Position numbers and translations under genes: made by a program. The notes under the pieces are model-generated. The model worked only from the letters and a program-made list of their open reading frames with translations. It made no database searches and was not told the origin of the DNA. Below are positions 22,046 through 29,952 of a stretch of DNA of 39,267 nucleotides, one piece after another. The stretch's first letter is position 1. The number at the start of each line of letters is the position of its first letter. The DNA comes from a virus. The stretch is taken from IMG/VR virus record IMGVR_UViG_3300044999_000110, positions 1-39,267 of that record; one strand, given 5' to 3'.

Positions 22046-22816
22046 ATGTCAACCGCAGCACGTCCCATCGAAAAAACCGACAATCTGCCGCCGCCGCTTG
22101 TCACGCGCGCTCAGCTCGCCATCGATTTTGCTCATCTGTCGGCCGCGATTGTGGAGATCGAGGATGCCTGCAAGACGGCACCGACAGTCATCGAGGATGA
22201 CGAGGATCTTACAACCGTTACCCGGCTGGCGACGTCGATCATTGCACTGCAGAAAAAGATCGAGACCGCGCGCAAGGAAACGGTTCAGCCGTTCCTTGAT
22301 GCAGAGACCACCGCCAACGACTTTCTCAAGCGCGAATTGCCGAACCGGCTTTCGATTCTCAAGACACGCTTCGAGGTCGTCACAACCGCATTCCAGCGCA
22401 AGAAGGCCGCGCGGGAACAGGCGGCGCGTGATGCCCAGGCGGCCGCCGCTCGCCAACAGGTCGAGGCCGCGGCTCAGCGGGTGACCGAGGCCGTCAAAGC
22501 CGGTGACGTTCAGGCCGCAACAGCTGCGGTAAAGCAATCCGATACACTGACAGCATTTGCCAACAAGGCTGCCGCAGCGGCCGCGGCGCCGACATCTGCA
22601 ATGGCCGCGGTAAAGACGGAAGCCGGATCAGCTGCCCTGGTCGACAACTGGACGTTCGATGATCTCGACCTGGACAAGGTCGACCTGATTGTGTTGCGCC
22701 CGTTCTTTCCGCGCGCCGCCGTTGAACAAGCCTTGCGCGCCTTCATCAAATCCGGCCGGCGCGAGATCGCAGGCGCCCGCATCTTCAACGACAACAGGTC
22801 GCGATTTCGCGGCTGA
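22046..22816 (+). CDS. Coiled-coil protein of the recombination set
   Basis: 256 residues. Long alpha-helical central part (VVTTAFQRKKAAREQAARDAQAAAARQQVEAAAQR) and a C-terminal block WTFDDLDLDKVDLIVLRPFFPRAAVEQALRAFIKSG that is typical of phage proteins found beside lambda-type exonucleases. Function not known; a partner or regulator of the exonuclease is plausible. Ends 14 bp before the next ATG. Confidence 0.65.
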   Translation: MSTAARPIEKTDNLPPPLVTRAQLAIDFAHLSAAIVEIEDACKTAPTVIEDDEDLTTVTRLATSIIALQKKIETARKETVQPFLDAETTANDFLKRELPNRLSILKTRFEVVTTAFQRKKAAREQAARDAQAAAARQQVEAAAQRVTEAVKAGDVQAATAAVKQSDTLTAFANKAAAAAAAPTSAMAAVKTEAGSAALVDNWTFDDLDLDKVDLIVLRPFFPRAAVEQALRAFIKSGRREIAGARIFNDNRSRFRG

Positions 22817-22830
22817 ACAGGAGAGCTATT

Positions 22831-24084
22831 ATGTCAAACGTCGATACCGCGACGGACACCCGCAACGATAAGCGTAATGCGTTGGATGATTTTGCCAGTG
22901 CGCCGGCCCGCGAAGTCGTGGCCGCCCCGTCTGTACAGCCGATGGCCTCGCCCGGCGATCGCGTCTTCGGAGCCCAAGCGGTTGCAGTACACCGCGACGA
23001 GGCCCGCATACTGCAGAAGCTGGCCGCTCTCGGCGCCGCCGCCGGCGACGATTGGTTTTATCGGTTTCCAGTGAAAAACAAAAACGGCGGCAAGGATTTC
23101 ATCGAAGGTGCCTCGATCAAGCTCGCCAATGACGTCGCCCGCATCTATGGCAACTGCGAGGTCGACACCCGCGTCATCGATCTCGGTTCGAGCTGGCTGA
23201 TCTATGCCCGTTTCACCGACTTCGAAAGCGGTTACGCGCTGACGCGGCCGTTCCAGCAGAACAAGAATGCATCGAAGCTCGGCGGCTCCGACAATGACCG
23301 GCGCCTCGATATCGCTTTCCAGATCGGGGTATCGAAGGCGATTCGCAACGTCGTCGTCAACGCGCTGCAGACCTTCTCCGATTTTGCCTTCGAGGCCGCG
23401 CGCAATTCGCTGATCGACAAGATCGGCAAGGACGTAAAGAAGTGGCAGGAGAAGACTCTGCAGGGTCTTTCCAATCATGGCGTCGATGCGCAACGCGTCG
23501 AGTTCGTCATCGGCCGGGCCGCCAAGGATTGGACTGCGCCCGACCTGGCCAAGATCATCGCCATGATGAAAGCGATCGCCGACGGCATGGCGACGATCGA
23601 CGAGACGTTCCCGCCGAAGGATAAACAGGTCGGCGAAGATATCGACCGCGAAACCGGCGAAGTCACCGAATCCAGTTCCGCAGCATCAGCCGCCACCGGA
23701 GATAAATCTGGCGATGCCGCGGAGGCGGGGTCCACCAGCCCCAAGGACCCCGCCACCAATTCAGCTTCGTCGCAGAAGGGTGCCACCTCACCTGATGCGT
23801 CAGGCCAGGCCGCTTCCGAACCCTCTGATCCCTCCAAGGCTCAACAGGACAAGGGAGCGGCCAAGGCCGGAGATAAGCCGGAGCTACCGAAAACGGAGGC
23901 CGAATATATCGCCTTCGCCGATACCTGGCGCAATGCGCTGACCGATGCCGATGCCGGCGAGAAGCGCTGGAAGGATGAAAAGGGCCTCCGCAACAAAGCC
24001 AACGTCGGCGCCGAAGCTCGCGAATCCCTGCAGGAAAAACTCGCAGCGAAATGCGCTGAGATCAGGGACGCCGATAAATCATGA
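22831..24084 (+). CDS. Probable single-strand annealing protein
   Basis: 417 residues. The core (about 60-200) reads FIEGASIKLANDVARIYGNCEVDTRV ... FTDFESGYALTRPFQQNKN ... DIAFQIGVSKAIRNVV, a conserved phage block next to exonucleases. The tail from about 270 is a low-complexity Ser/Ala/Pro/Lys linker, and the last 50 residues are helical. Pairing with YqaJ suggests a RecT/Erf-class annealing role, which is inference since no classic RecT motif is visible. SD AGGAGAGC precedes ATG 22831. Confidence 0.62.
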   Translation: MSNVDTATDTRNDKRNALDDFASAPAREVVAAPSVQPMASPGDRVFGAQAVAVHRDEARILQKLAALGAAAGDDWFYRFPVKNKNGGKDFIEGASIKLANDVARIYGNCEVDTRVIDLGSSWLIYARFTDFESGYALTRPFQQNKNASKLGGSDNDRRLDIAFQIGVSKAIRNVVVNALQTFSDFAFEAARNSLIDKIGKDVKKWQEKTLQGLSNHGVDAQRVEFVIGRAAKDWTAPDLAKIIAMMKAIADGMATIDETFPPKDKQVGEDIDRETGEVTESSSAASAATGDKSGDAAEAGSTSPKDPATNSASSQKGATSPDASGQAASEPSDPSKAQQDKGAAKAGDKPELPKTEAEYIAFADTWRNALTDADAGEKRWKDEKGLRNKANVGAEARESLQEKLAAKCAEIRDADKS

Positions 24085-24515
24085 GCACCGCCGAACAAGT
24101 CATGATCAGCCAGCTTCGCGAAACCGTGGCGCTCGACCACGGCCGCGTCAGGCAGATTTTCGACGTGGCCAATTGTCCCGGCCTCGTCGTGGTCTGCGAG
24201 TTGTCCGATCTCGGCAACGACGGCGAGTTCGAAACCGTCGAGCAACGCTACGAGCTCAGCAGCGGCAAAGTCTTCGAGAACGCCGACGAAGCCCTACTGG
24301 CCTGGGATGCCGAGCAGCAGGATCACGACATCGCGGAAGCCACCGGTGAAACCTTGCTGCGATATCGGCTAGGCCTGGTGCGGCCGCTTTGGGCAGACCG
24401 GACACCGAAGGACAAGGCGATGTGGATTGCCGGTGCGCGAGCCTTCCGCAGGCTCTTGAACAGTCTCGGCTTCGATATCGTTCGCATAGCCGAGACGACG
24501 AGGGACCGGGCATGA
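24081..24515 (+). CDS. Hypothetical protein, 144 aa
   Basis: ATG overlaps the upstream stop. The N-terminal half is a beta-rich region (CPGLVVVCELSDLGNDGEFETVEQRYEL) and the C-terminal half helical. No family recognised. Confidence 0.6.
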   Translation: MSTAEQVMISQLRETVALDHGRVRQIFDVANCPGLVVVCELSDLGNDGEFETVEQRYELSSGKVFENADEALLAWDAEQQDHDIAEATGETLLRYRLGLVRPLWADRTPKDKAMWIAGARAFRRLLNSLGFDIVRIAETTRDRA

Positions 24516-24763
24516 ACGCTTCGGACAATACGGTGCACGATTTTGGTTGCCCGTTCGCACGAGATTACGACATCTCGCATTGCCCGCTCTACATCGAGAG
24601 CCATATCGGCCGGGGCCTCGGCTGCGTCGATGATATGTCGCAGCCGTGTTTGGTCTCGCGCCGCAAACTCAACTGGCAAAATGCAATCTTAGAACTTGCT
24701 CGGCGGGGTATCGCATATCCCGGCATGATCGAGTCGCTGAATACAATCGGAGGCAGGCAATGA
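24512..24763 (+). CDS. Cys/His-containing protein, 83 aa
   Basis: CPFARDYDISHC ... GCVDDMSQPC are spaced cysteines that could bind metal. No family recognised. Overlaps both neighbours (ATGA). Confidence 0.58.
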   Translation: MNASDNTVHDFGCPFARDYDISHCPLYIESHIGRGLGCVDDMSQPCLVSRRKLNWQNAILELARRGIAYPGMIESLNTIGGRQ

Positions 24764-25176
24764 CACTCGCCTCCGAACGCATCAAGCAAGCCCATCGCGG
24801 CTTCAGGCGTGCCGAACCGGCGAGCCGGTCTCGTCTGGCGGCGCTGGAAACATTCGGGCTGCGATACGTCCGCGTCGACGATTTCAATGTTGTTGTCGAA
24901 GGAGACTACCAACTCAATCTCGCCATGAGCTACTGGCGGTCGGTCGACGGCACCAGTCAGGGTTATCTCGTCTCGACGCTCCATGCCGAGATCGCCAAAA
25001 CCAATTCCGAGAAACCTGTCGCGGGCAGGGACAGCATCGCAAATCCAGCGGATTCTGACAGAGCCGCTGAACTCACATTCGATCCGGTTGCGATGCCGAG
25101 TCCGCGACAGGCCCCCCTTATTGCGAATGAGGCGGCCGAAGGATCGATGTCGTTATTGCCGGCGGTGTGGCCATGA
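24760..25176 (+). CDS. Hypothetical protein, 138 aa
   Basis: Start at ATG 24760 chosen for the ATGA overlap; a longer frame would be antisense-like. The first 70 residues hold a beta-strand pattern (FGLRYVRVDDFNVVVEGDYQLNLAMSYW). The remainder is polar and disordered. No function assigned. Confidence 0.55.
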   Translation: MTLASERIKQAHRGFRRAEPASRSRLAALETFGLRYVRVDDFNVVVEGDYQLNLAMSYWRSVDGTSQGYLVSTLHAEIAKTNSEKPVAGRDSIANPADSDRAAELTFDPVAMPSPRQAPLIANEAAEGSMSLLPAVWP

Positions 25177-25436
25177 CAGAGCAAGCCCCGGTCGCCAAAT
25201 GCGGTTGCCTCGAATGCCGCGTCCGCCAAGCCCTTTACGGCAGCGCCGATATCAGCGCGCCTTTTGAGATCGATATCAACGAGGCCGCCAAGGCGCTCGG
25301 CAATATCCTGGCCGAACTGCTCGCCCATCATTCCAGCAAATCGGCAAAACATTTCGCAGGCGCGCTGCTCGAACATCGCAAGCGCTGGCTAAAGCATCCC
25401 CGTGTCGCCGCTCAACATCCGGTGGGCAACGCATGA
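25173..25436 (+). CDS. Hypothetical protein, 87 aa
   Basis: N-terminal KCGCLECRVR holds a CxCxxC cluster. The central helices (EIDINEAAKALGNILAELLAHHSSK) look regular. No family recognised. Confidence 0.55.
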   Translation: MTEQAPVAKCGCLECRVRQALYGSADISAPFEIDINEAAKALGNILAELLAHHSSKSAKHFAGALLEHRKRWLKHPRVAAQHPVGNA

Positions 25437-25684
25437 TCGGCCTCACCACCCGCTACTCACCCAGCAAATCGGCTCTGCTGCAGCCCGATATCGCCGCCGC
25501 GCTCGCTGCCGGCGCATGGCTCAACGTCGCAACTATCGCCGCCAAGCTTCGCCGCTCCAGCGATGACGGTGCTGTTCGCTACTGCCTCAAGCTTATGGTC
25601 TATGCCGATCTGATCGAGCGCAAGGTTGTCGCGCGTCCGCAGTCGCGAACCGGCTTCACCTATCTTTACCGGAGGAAGGCATGA
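25433..25684 (+). CDS. Winged-helix protein, 83 aa
   Basis: SALLQPDIAAALAAGAWLNVATIAAKLRRSSDDGAVRYCLKLMVYADLIERKVV has the helix-helix-recognition-helix-wing order of a small wHTH. Probably a DNA-binding regulator or processing factor. SD-poor start; coupled by ATGA. Confidence 0.6.
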   Translation: MIGLTTRYSPSKSALLQPDIAAALAAGAWLNVATIAAKLRRSSDDGAVRYCLKLMVYADLIERKVVARPQSRTGFTYLYRRKA

Positions 25685-25860
25685 GCAGCGTCCCAAAAAT
25701 GCGCCACTGTTTTTATTGCGGCGAAGGGCTTGGCGTCTATGCCGACTACCATCCTCTCGATACCTGCGGCAAGCGAGAATGTAATCGTGAGGCGCAAGAC
25801 CATCAAGGCATGGATCGGGAAGAGGCTCATCGTCGCCTTGACGAAGATATGGGGTGGTGA
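25681..25860 (+). CDS. Zinc-finger-like protein, 59 aa
   Basis: CFYCGEGLG ... CGKREC gives a four-cysteine site in 59 residues. The remaining sequence is acidic. It starts with GGAGGAAGGC upstream (from the previous gene) and its stop overlaps the next ATG (TGATG). Confidence 0.58.
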   Translation: MSSVPKMRHCFYCGEGLGVYADYHPLDTCGKRECNREAQDHQGMDREEAHRRLDEDMGW

Positions 25861-26063
25861 TGACCGAGCCCCGTCCGCGTTCATTCGTCTGGCTGCAGTC
25901 CAACGGGCACTTCTTTCCGCAGGTCTGGTACGACGGCCCGCGCGTCGGTTGCGAGGGCATGACGCCAGTTGCCGAGCGGAAGCTTGAGCCGGACGAATAT
26001 GCGCTGACGCTGGATCAGCTCGTGACGAAATATCCCGCTCCCGTTTCAGAGAAAGCAAGCTGA
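25860..26063 (+). CDS. Hypothetical protein, 67 aa
   Basis: Small beta/alpha protein (PRSFVWLQSNGHFFPQVWYDGPRVGCEGM). No family recognised. Overlaps the exonuclease start. Confidence 0.55.
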   Translation: MTEPRPRSFVWLQSNGHFFPQVWYDGPRVGCEGMTPVAERKLEPDEYALTLDQLVTKYPAPVSEKAS

Positions 26064-26755
26064 TGCTTTTGCGCGTCATCGATTTTGAAACCACCGGCAT
26101 GCCGCCAGACGCGGCTCTGTGCGAGATCGGATATTGCGATGTTCGCATCGATGCAGGCGGTCCAGCCGAGATCGGCGTTCCCGTTGGCATGCTCGTCAAT
26201 TGCGGCCGGCCGATGCCACCGGAAGCGCGCGCAATCCACCACATCAGCGATGAAGACTTGATCGGCGCGCCGTCGATCGACAAGGGGTTGATGGCCCTCA
26301 ACCAGCCTGCAGTTGATGTATTCGTTGCTCACCACATGGCTTTTGAACGCGAATTCTTCAGTGGCGGGCAGAAGAACTGGATTTGCACGCTGAAAGTAGG
26401 TCGGCGCCTCTGGCCGGAGAGTCCAAGCCACAGCAACCAGTGCCTTCGATATTTTCTCGGCATCGAGCTTGAGGATCAGCTTGCCATGCCGCCACATCGT
26501 GCCGCGCCAGATGCCTATGTCACGGCTCACATTCTGATTTGCGCAATCGATGCCGGTGCATCGCTGGCCGACATGATCGAGTGGAGCTCGGCGCCATCGC
26601 TCCTGCCACGCGTCACCTTCGGCAAGTATCGCGGCCAGCCATGGTCGGAACTGCCCGGCGACTATCTGAACTGGATCGTCACCAAATCAGACATGGACGT
26701 CGATACCAAATTCACCGCCAAGCATTGGCTTGAGCAGAAGCGGCGGCAGGCATGA
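26063..26755 (+). CDS. DnaQ/ExoX-type 3'-5' exonuclease
   Basis: 230 residues. ExoI motif DFETTG (residues 7-12), ExoII VFVAHHMAFEREF (about 88-101), ExoIII AAPDA in HRAAPDAYVT (about 147-156), the DEDDh order. The C-terminal FGKYRGQPWSELPGDYLNWIV is the DUF3820-like block of ExoX-related phage proteins. It degrades single-stranded or mismatched ends. Within the rightward recombination operon. Confidence 0.85.
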   Translation: MLLRVIDFETTGMPPDAALCEIGYCDVRIDAGGPAEIGVPVGMLVNCGRPMPPEARAIHHISDEDLIGAPSIDKGLMALNQPAVDVFVAHHMAFEREFFSGGQKNWICTLKVGRRLWPESPSHSNQCLRYFLGIELEDQLAMPPHRAAPDAYVTAHILICAIDAGASLADMIEWSSAPSLLPRVTFGKYRGQPWSELPGDYLNWIVTKSDMDVDTKFTAKHWLEQKRRQA

Positions 26756-26970
26756 TCCATCCCTGGGACTCCATGATCGCCGGTGATGACGCCGAGGTCG
26801 CGGCCGAAATCAGGGCCGATGCCGTCGCCTATACGCGGCATTTTCTCGGCAACCGAAACAAGGCCTGCGTCGCGATCGAGCAGAAGTACGGGCTCTCCGG
26901 TCTCTCACCGCAACAGGTCTCCGAACAGCTCTGCGAGATGTCGAAGCCGGCGGAAGGTGGGACGGCGTGA
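26752..26970 (+). CDS. Hypothetical protein, 72 aa
   Basis: Acidic helical protein ahead of the ATPase, overlapping both neighbours. No motif recognised. Confidence 0.55.
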   Translation: MIHPWDSMIAGDDAEVAAEIRADAVAYTRHFLGNRNKACVAIEQKYGLSGLSPQQVSEQLCEMSKPAEGGTA

Positions 26971-28667
26971 AACCTCACATTCCAGAAGCCGCGCTCAAAA
27001 AGCATATTGCCATTCTCGGCATGAATGGCAGCGGCAAGACCAGTGTTGCAAAGAGCGAGGTCATTGAACCGGCACTCGAAGCCGGCGGACGCGTCTGCAA
27101 CGTCGACCCGACAGGTGTCGGTTGGGGACTTCGTCTCAGCAAGACCGGCAAGAGTAAGGGTTACGATATTTATATCGTCGGCGGCGAGCATGCCGATTTT
27201 CCGCTTGTGCCGCGCGATGGCAAAGCATGGGGCGGGATCGTCGGTACGTCTAGCGACTCGTTTGTATTCGATACCTCCGCAATGACCGTCGAAGGCCGCA
27301 GCCAATGGTTCACTGATTTTGCCGAAACGTTGTTGCGGAAAAACAAAGGACCACTGAACTTCGTCCTAGACGAGGCCCATCTATTCGCGCCACAGGGCGG
27401 CTCGAAGTCAGGTGGTGTCGCACCTAAGATGCTTCACGCGACGAACAATCTTCTGGCGCTGGGCCGGTCGAAGGGTCTTCGGATCACGATGATATCGCAG
27501 CGGCCGGCCAAGCTGCACAAGGACAGTCTGACGCAGGCGCACACGCTGATTGCGATGCAACTGATGTCGCCGCAGGACCGCGATGCCATCAAGGCATGGG
27601 TATCGGACCAGGCGGACGCCGAGCGGGGCAAGGAGATCATCGCGTCGCTCCCGAACCTTGATCCGGGCGAGGGTTGGATTTGGGCGCCAAAGGAAAAGGT
27701 GCTGGATCGTGTCCGGTTTGGCCTGCCCAAGACATTCGACTCGAGCAGTGCACCTGATGAAGCTGATGGCGAGGGGCCCAAGCTTACGCCGATCAATCCA
27801 GATGCCATCAAGGCCAAGCTGGAAACCGTCGCGAAGGAAACTGTTGCAAACGATCCAGCCAAGCTGCGTGCCGAGATCGCCGCTTTACGCAAAGAACTGG
27901 CCACGAAATCCCAGATTACGCAATTTGCGGCTCCCGACGCAAAAACGATCGCTGCCGCCGAACAGCGCGGATATGCGCGCGGCGAAAGTGAGACGGCACC
28001 TGTATGGTTGCGCCGCGGCGCAGAGGCTGTCGCCGAAGCCTTTATCGCTCAGGCAAAACAATTCTCACTAGCGCCATTCATTCTTTCCGAACTTAAGACC
28101 TGGGAAAGCATGGGCGCACTCCGATCGGGCTCGCCTCCAGAGAGAACCCCGACGCCACGGCCGAGGCCAGAAGGCAGGTCCGTGAGCAAGCCAATGCCGG
28201 CGGCGAGCGGCAACGGCACTCTTCCGAAGGGCGAACGCCTCTGTCTCAACGCCATCGCACAGAATCGCAACGGCGTCACCCGCCAGCAGCTCACGGTGAT
28301 CACCGGCTACAAGAGATCGACCCGTGACGCCTATCTGCAGAGGCTCCGCGAGAAGGACTACATCACCGATAACGGCGGCCGCATCCATCCGACCGATATC
28401 GGCCTTGAGGCGCTTGGTCCCTTCGATCTGTTGCCGACCGGTGAAGCCCTGCAGGAGCACGTCCTATCGACATTGCCGGAAGGCGAGCGCGCCGTTCTGG
28501 CTCATGTCATCAGCGCCTACCCGCAGCATGTGGAGCGCGATGCCATCAGCGATGCGACTGGGTACAAGCGCTCGACCAGGGACGCCTATATACAGCGGCT
28601 TTCCACGCGCGAGCTGGTTGATGCGGCGCGCGGGTCCGTTCGGGCGTCGGAGGATTTGTTCGAATGA
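26967..28667 (+). CDS. HerA/DUF87-like ATPase with tandem winged-helix tail
   Basis: 566 residues. Walker A GMNGSGKT (18-25) and Walker B FVLDEAH (about 132-138) sit in a HerA/FtsK-type motor, with TMISQRPAKLHKDS as a sensor-like block. After a coiled linker the last 150 residues contain two winged-helix units carrying nearly the same string TGYKRSTRDAYxQRL, about 85 residues apart (about 446 and 531). HerA motors translocate DNA, often with nucleases. The GTG start at 26967 overlaps the upstream stop. Neighbours encode an HNH protein and a ParB-domain protein. Confidence 0.75.
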   Translation: MKPHIPEAALKKHIAILGMNGSGKTSVAKSEVIEPALEAGGRVCNVDPTGVGWGLRLSKTGKSKGYDIYIVGGEHADFPLVPRDGKAWGGIVGTSSDSFVFDTSAMTVEGRSQWFTDFAETLLRKNKGPLNFVLDEAHLFAPQGGSKSGGVAPKMLHATNNLLALGRSKGLRITMISQRPAKLHKDSLTQAHTLIAMQLMSPQDRDAIKAWVSDQADAERGKEIIASLPNLDPGEGWIWAPKEKVLDRVRFGLPKTFDSSSAPDEADGEGPKLTPINPDAIKAKLETVAKETVANDPAKLRAEIAALRKELATKSQITQFAAPDAKTIAAAEQRGYARGESETAPVWLRRGAEAVAEAFIAQAKQFSLAPFILSELKTWESMGALRSGSPPERTPTPRPRPEGRSVSKPMPAASGNGTLPKGERLCLNAIAQNRNGVTRQQLTVITGYKRSTRDAYLQRLREKDYITDNGGRIHPTDIGLEALGPFDLLPTGEALQEHVLSTLPEGERAVLAHVISAYPQHVERDAISDATGYKRSTRDAYIQRLSTRELVDAARGSVRASEDLFE

Positions 28668-28942
28668 ACGGCACAAAAAACAAACTCTCCGATCTCAACG
28701 ACCATCTGTTCGCGCAGATCGAGCGGCTTGCTGCCGAAGATCTGACGCCTGAACAAATCGATCAGGAGGCCAAACGCGGCAAAGCCATCGTCGCGGTAGC
28801 GGACCAGATCGTCAAGAACGCGAGCCTTCAGCTGCAGGCGGCAAAACTGGTTTCTGAAAAGGGCGCGATAAGGCCGCATCTGCCGACCGCCCTCGATGCC
28901 ATTGGACCGGGCCCGAAGCTTGTCGAGGCTAAAAGCCAATGA
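28664..28942 (+). CDS. Phage protein of ~90 aa beside HNH gene
   Basis: 92 residues, charged and helical (LSDLNDHLFAQIERLAAEDLTPEQIDQEAKRGKAIVAVADQIVKNA). This short protein recurs next to multi-HTH HNH genes in phages of this kind; role unknown. Coupled to both neighbours by ATGA overlaps. Confidence 0.6.
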   Translation: MNGTKNKLSDLNDHLFAQIERLAAEDLTPEQIDQEAKRGKAIVAVADQIVKNASLQLQAAKLVSEKGAIRPHLPTALDAIGPGPKLVEAKSQ

Positions 28943-29940
28943 CGAATAAAGTCTATACGGCGCGCGAACTCGCCTTTGTGAAGGTCCGCCGGAAGATGCC
29001 GCGGCGCGATCTGCTGCGGGCGTTCAAGCGCAAATTCCGCCGCCCTGGCTTTTCCCTGCTGAGGCTGCAGGATCTCTGCAACCGCCACGGCTGGGGCGTC
29101 GGCGCGCGCAAGGGTCGGAACAAAGGCCGCTCGTCACGCTACAGCAAGGCCGAGCTTGCCTTCATCGGGCGCCGGCGGAAGATGGCTCGGCGCGAGTTGC
29201 ACGCTTCCTTCGTCAAAAAGTTTCGACGCCACGACGTCTCCGCCGACCACATCAAGCAGCTGTGCACCCGACACGGCTGGCGAGCGCCTTCCGACTGGCG
29301 GACGCTCCGCATGACGGGCCGCACCAAGTTCAGCAAGGCGGAGCGCCTATGGCTCAAGCGCCGGCAGACAATGCCCCGGAGAGAGTTTTGGGCCGCCTAT
29401 GTCGGCAAGTTCGGCCGCGAGATCTCGCTCGAAGCCTTCAAGGCGCTCGGCGATCGTCTCGGCCTGCGCACCGGCCGGACCGGCCGCATAGAGAAAGGCC
29501 ACGTCCCCGCCAACAAGGGCAAGCAGATGCCCTTCAACGCGAACTCGGCGGCGACGAGGTTCAAGAAGGGCAACCGCACAGGCCGCGCGAACCAGGTCTA
29601 TAAGCCGATCGGCACCGAGCGGTTCAGCAAAGAGGGCTATCTCGAACGCAAGATTCACGACGACCTGCCGATGCAGTCTCGCTGGCGCGCCGTTCATATC
29701 GTGAATTGGGAGGCTCTGCACGGCGCTGTGCCCGCGGGCCACTGCCTCAAATGCCTGGACGGAAACAAGGTCAATACCGACCCTTCAAATTGGGAATTGA
29801 TTTCGCGCGCCGTGCTGGCGCGCCTCAACAAATCCCGCAACCGTTACGACGCTGCGTCGGCCGAGCTGAAGCCGACGATCATGGCTATCGCGAAGCTGAG
29901 GGATCGGATTGGCGATAAACTAAATCAACGAACCACCTAA
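28939..29940 (+). CDS. HNH endonuclease-like protein with three N-terminal HTH repeats
   Basis: 333 residues. Three tandem copies of a 47-60 residue unit start YTARELAFVKVRRKMPRRDLL, YSKAELAFIGRRRKMARREL and FSKAERLWLKRRQTMPRREF. The C-terminal part VHIVNWEALHGAVPAGHCLKCLDGNKVNTDPSNWELIS is the HNH_3 fold. The position that is His in canonical HIDGNK motifs is Cys here, so the catalytic state is doubtful. Possibly a homing-type or restriction-type DNA-binding protein. Confidence 0.72.
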   Translation: MTNKVYTARELAFVKVRRKMPRRDLLRAFKRKFRRPGFSLLRLQDLCNRHGWGVGARKGRNKGRSSRYSKAELAFIGRRRKMARRELHASFVKKFRRHDVSADHIKQLCTRHGWRAPSDWRTLRMTGRTKFSKAERLWLKRRQTMPRREFWAAYVGKFGREISLEAFKALGDRLGLRTGRTGRIEKGHVPANKGKQMPFNANSAATRFKKGNRTGRANQVYKPIGTERFSKEGYLERKIHDDLPMQSRWRAVHIVNWEALHGAVPAGHCLKCLDGNKVNTDPSNWELISRAVLARLNKSRNRYDAASAELKPTIMAIAKLRDRIGDKLNQRTT

Positions 29941-29952
29941 CAGGAGTCCACC

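Noticed and set aside
21289-22104. Long minus-strand open frame of 271 codons
   Set aside because: It is antisense to the YqaJ exonuclease gene, which has clear motifs.
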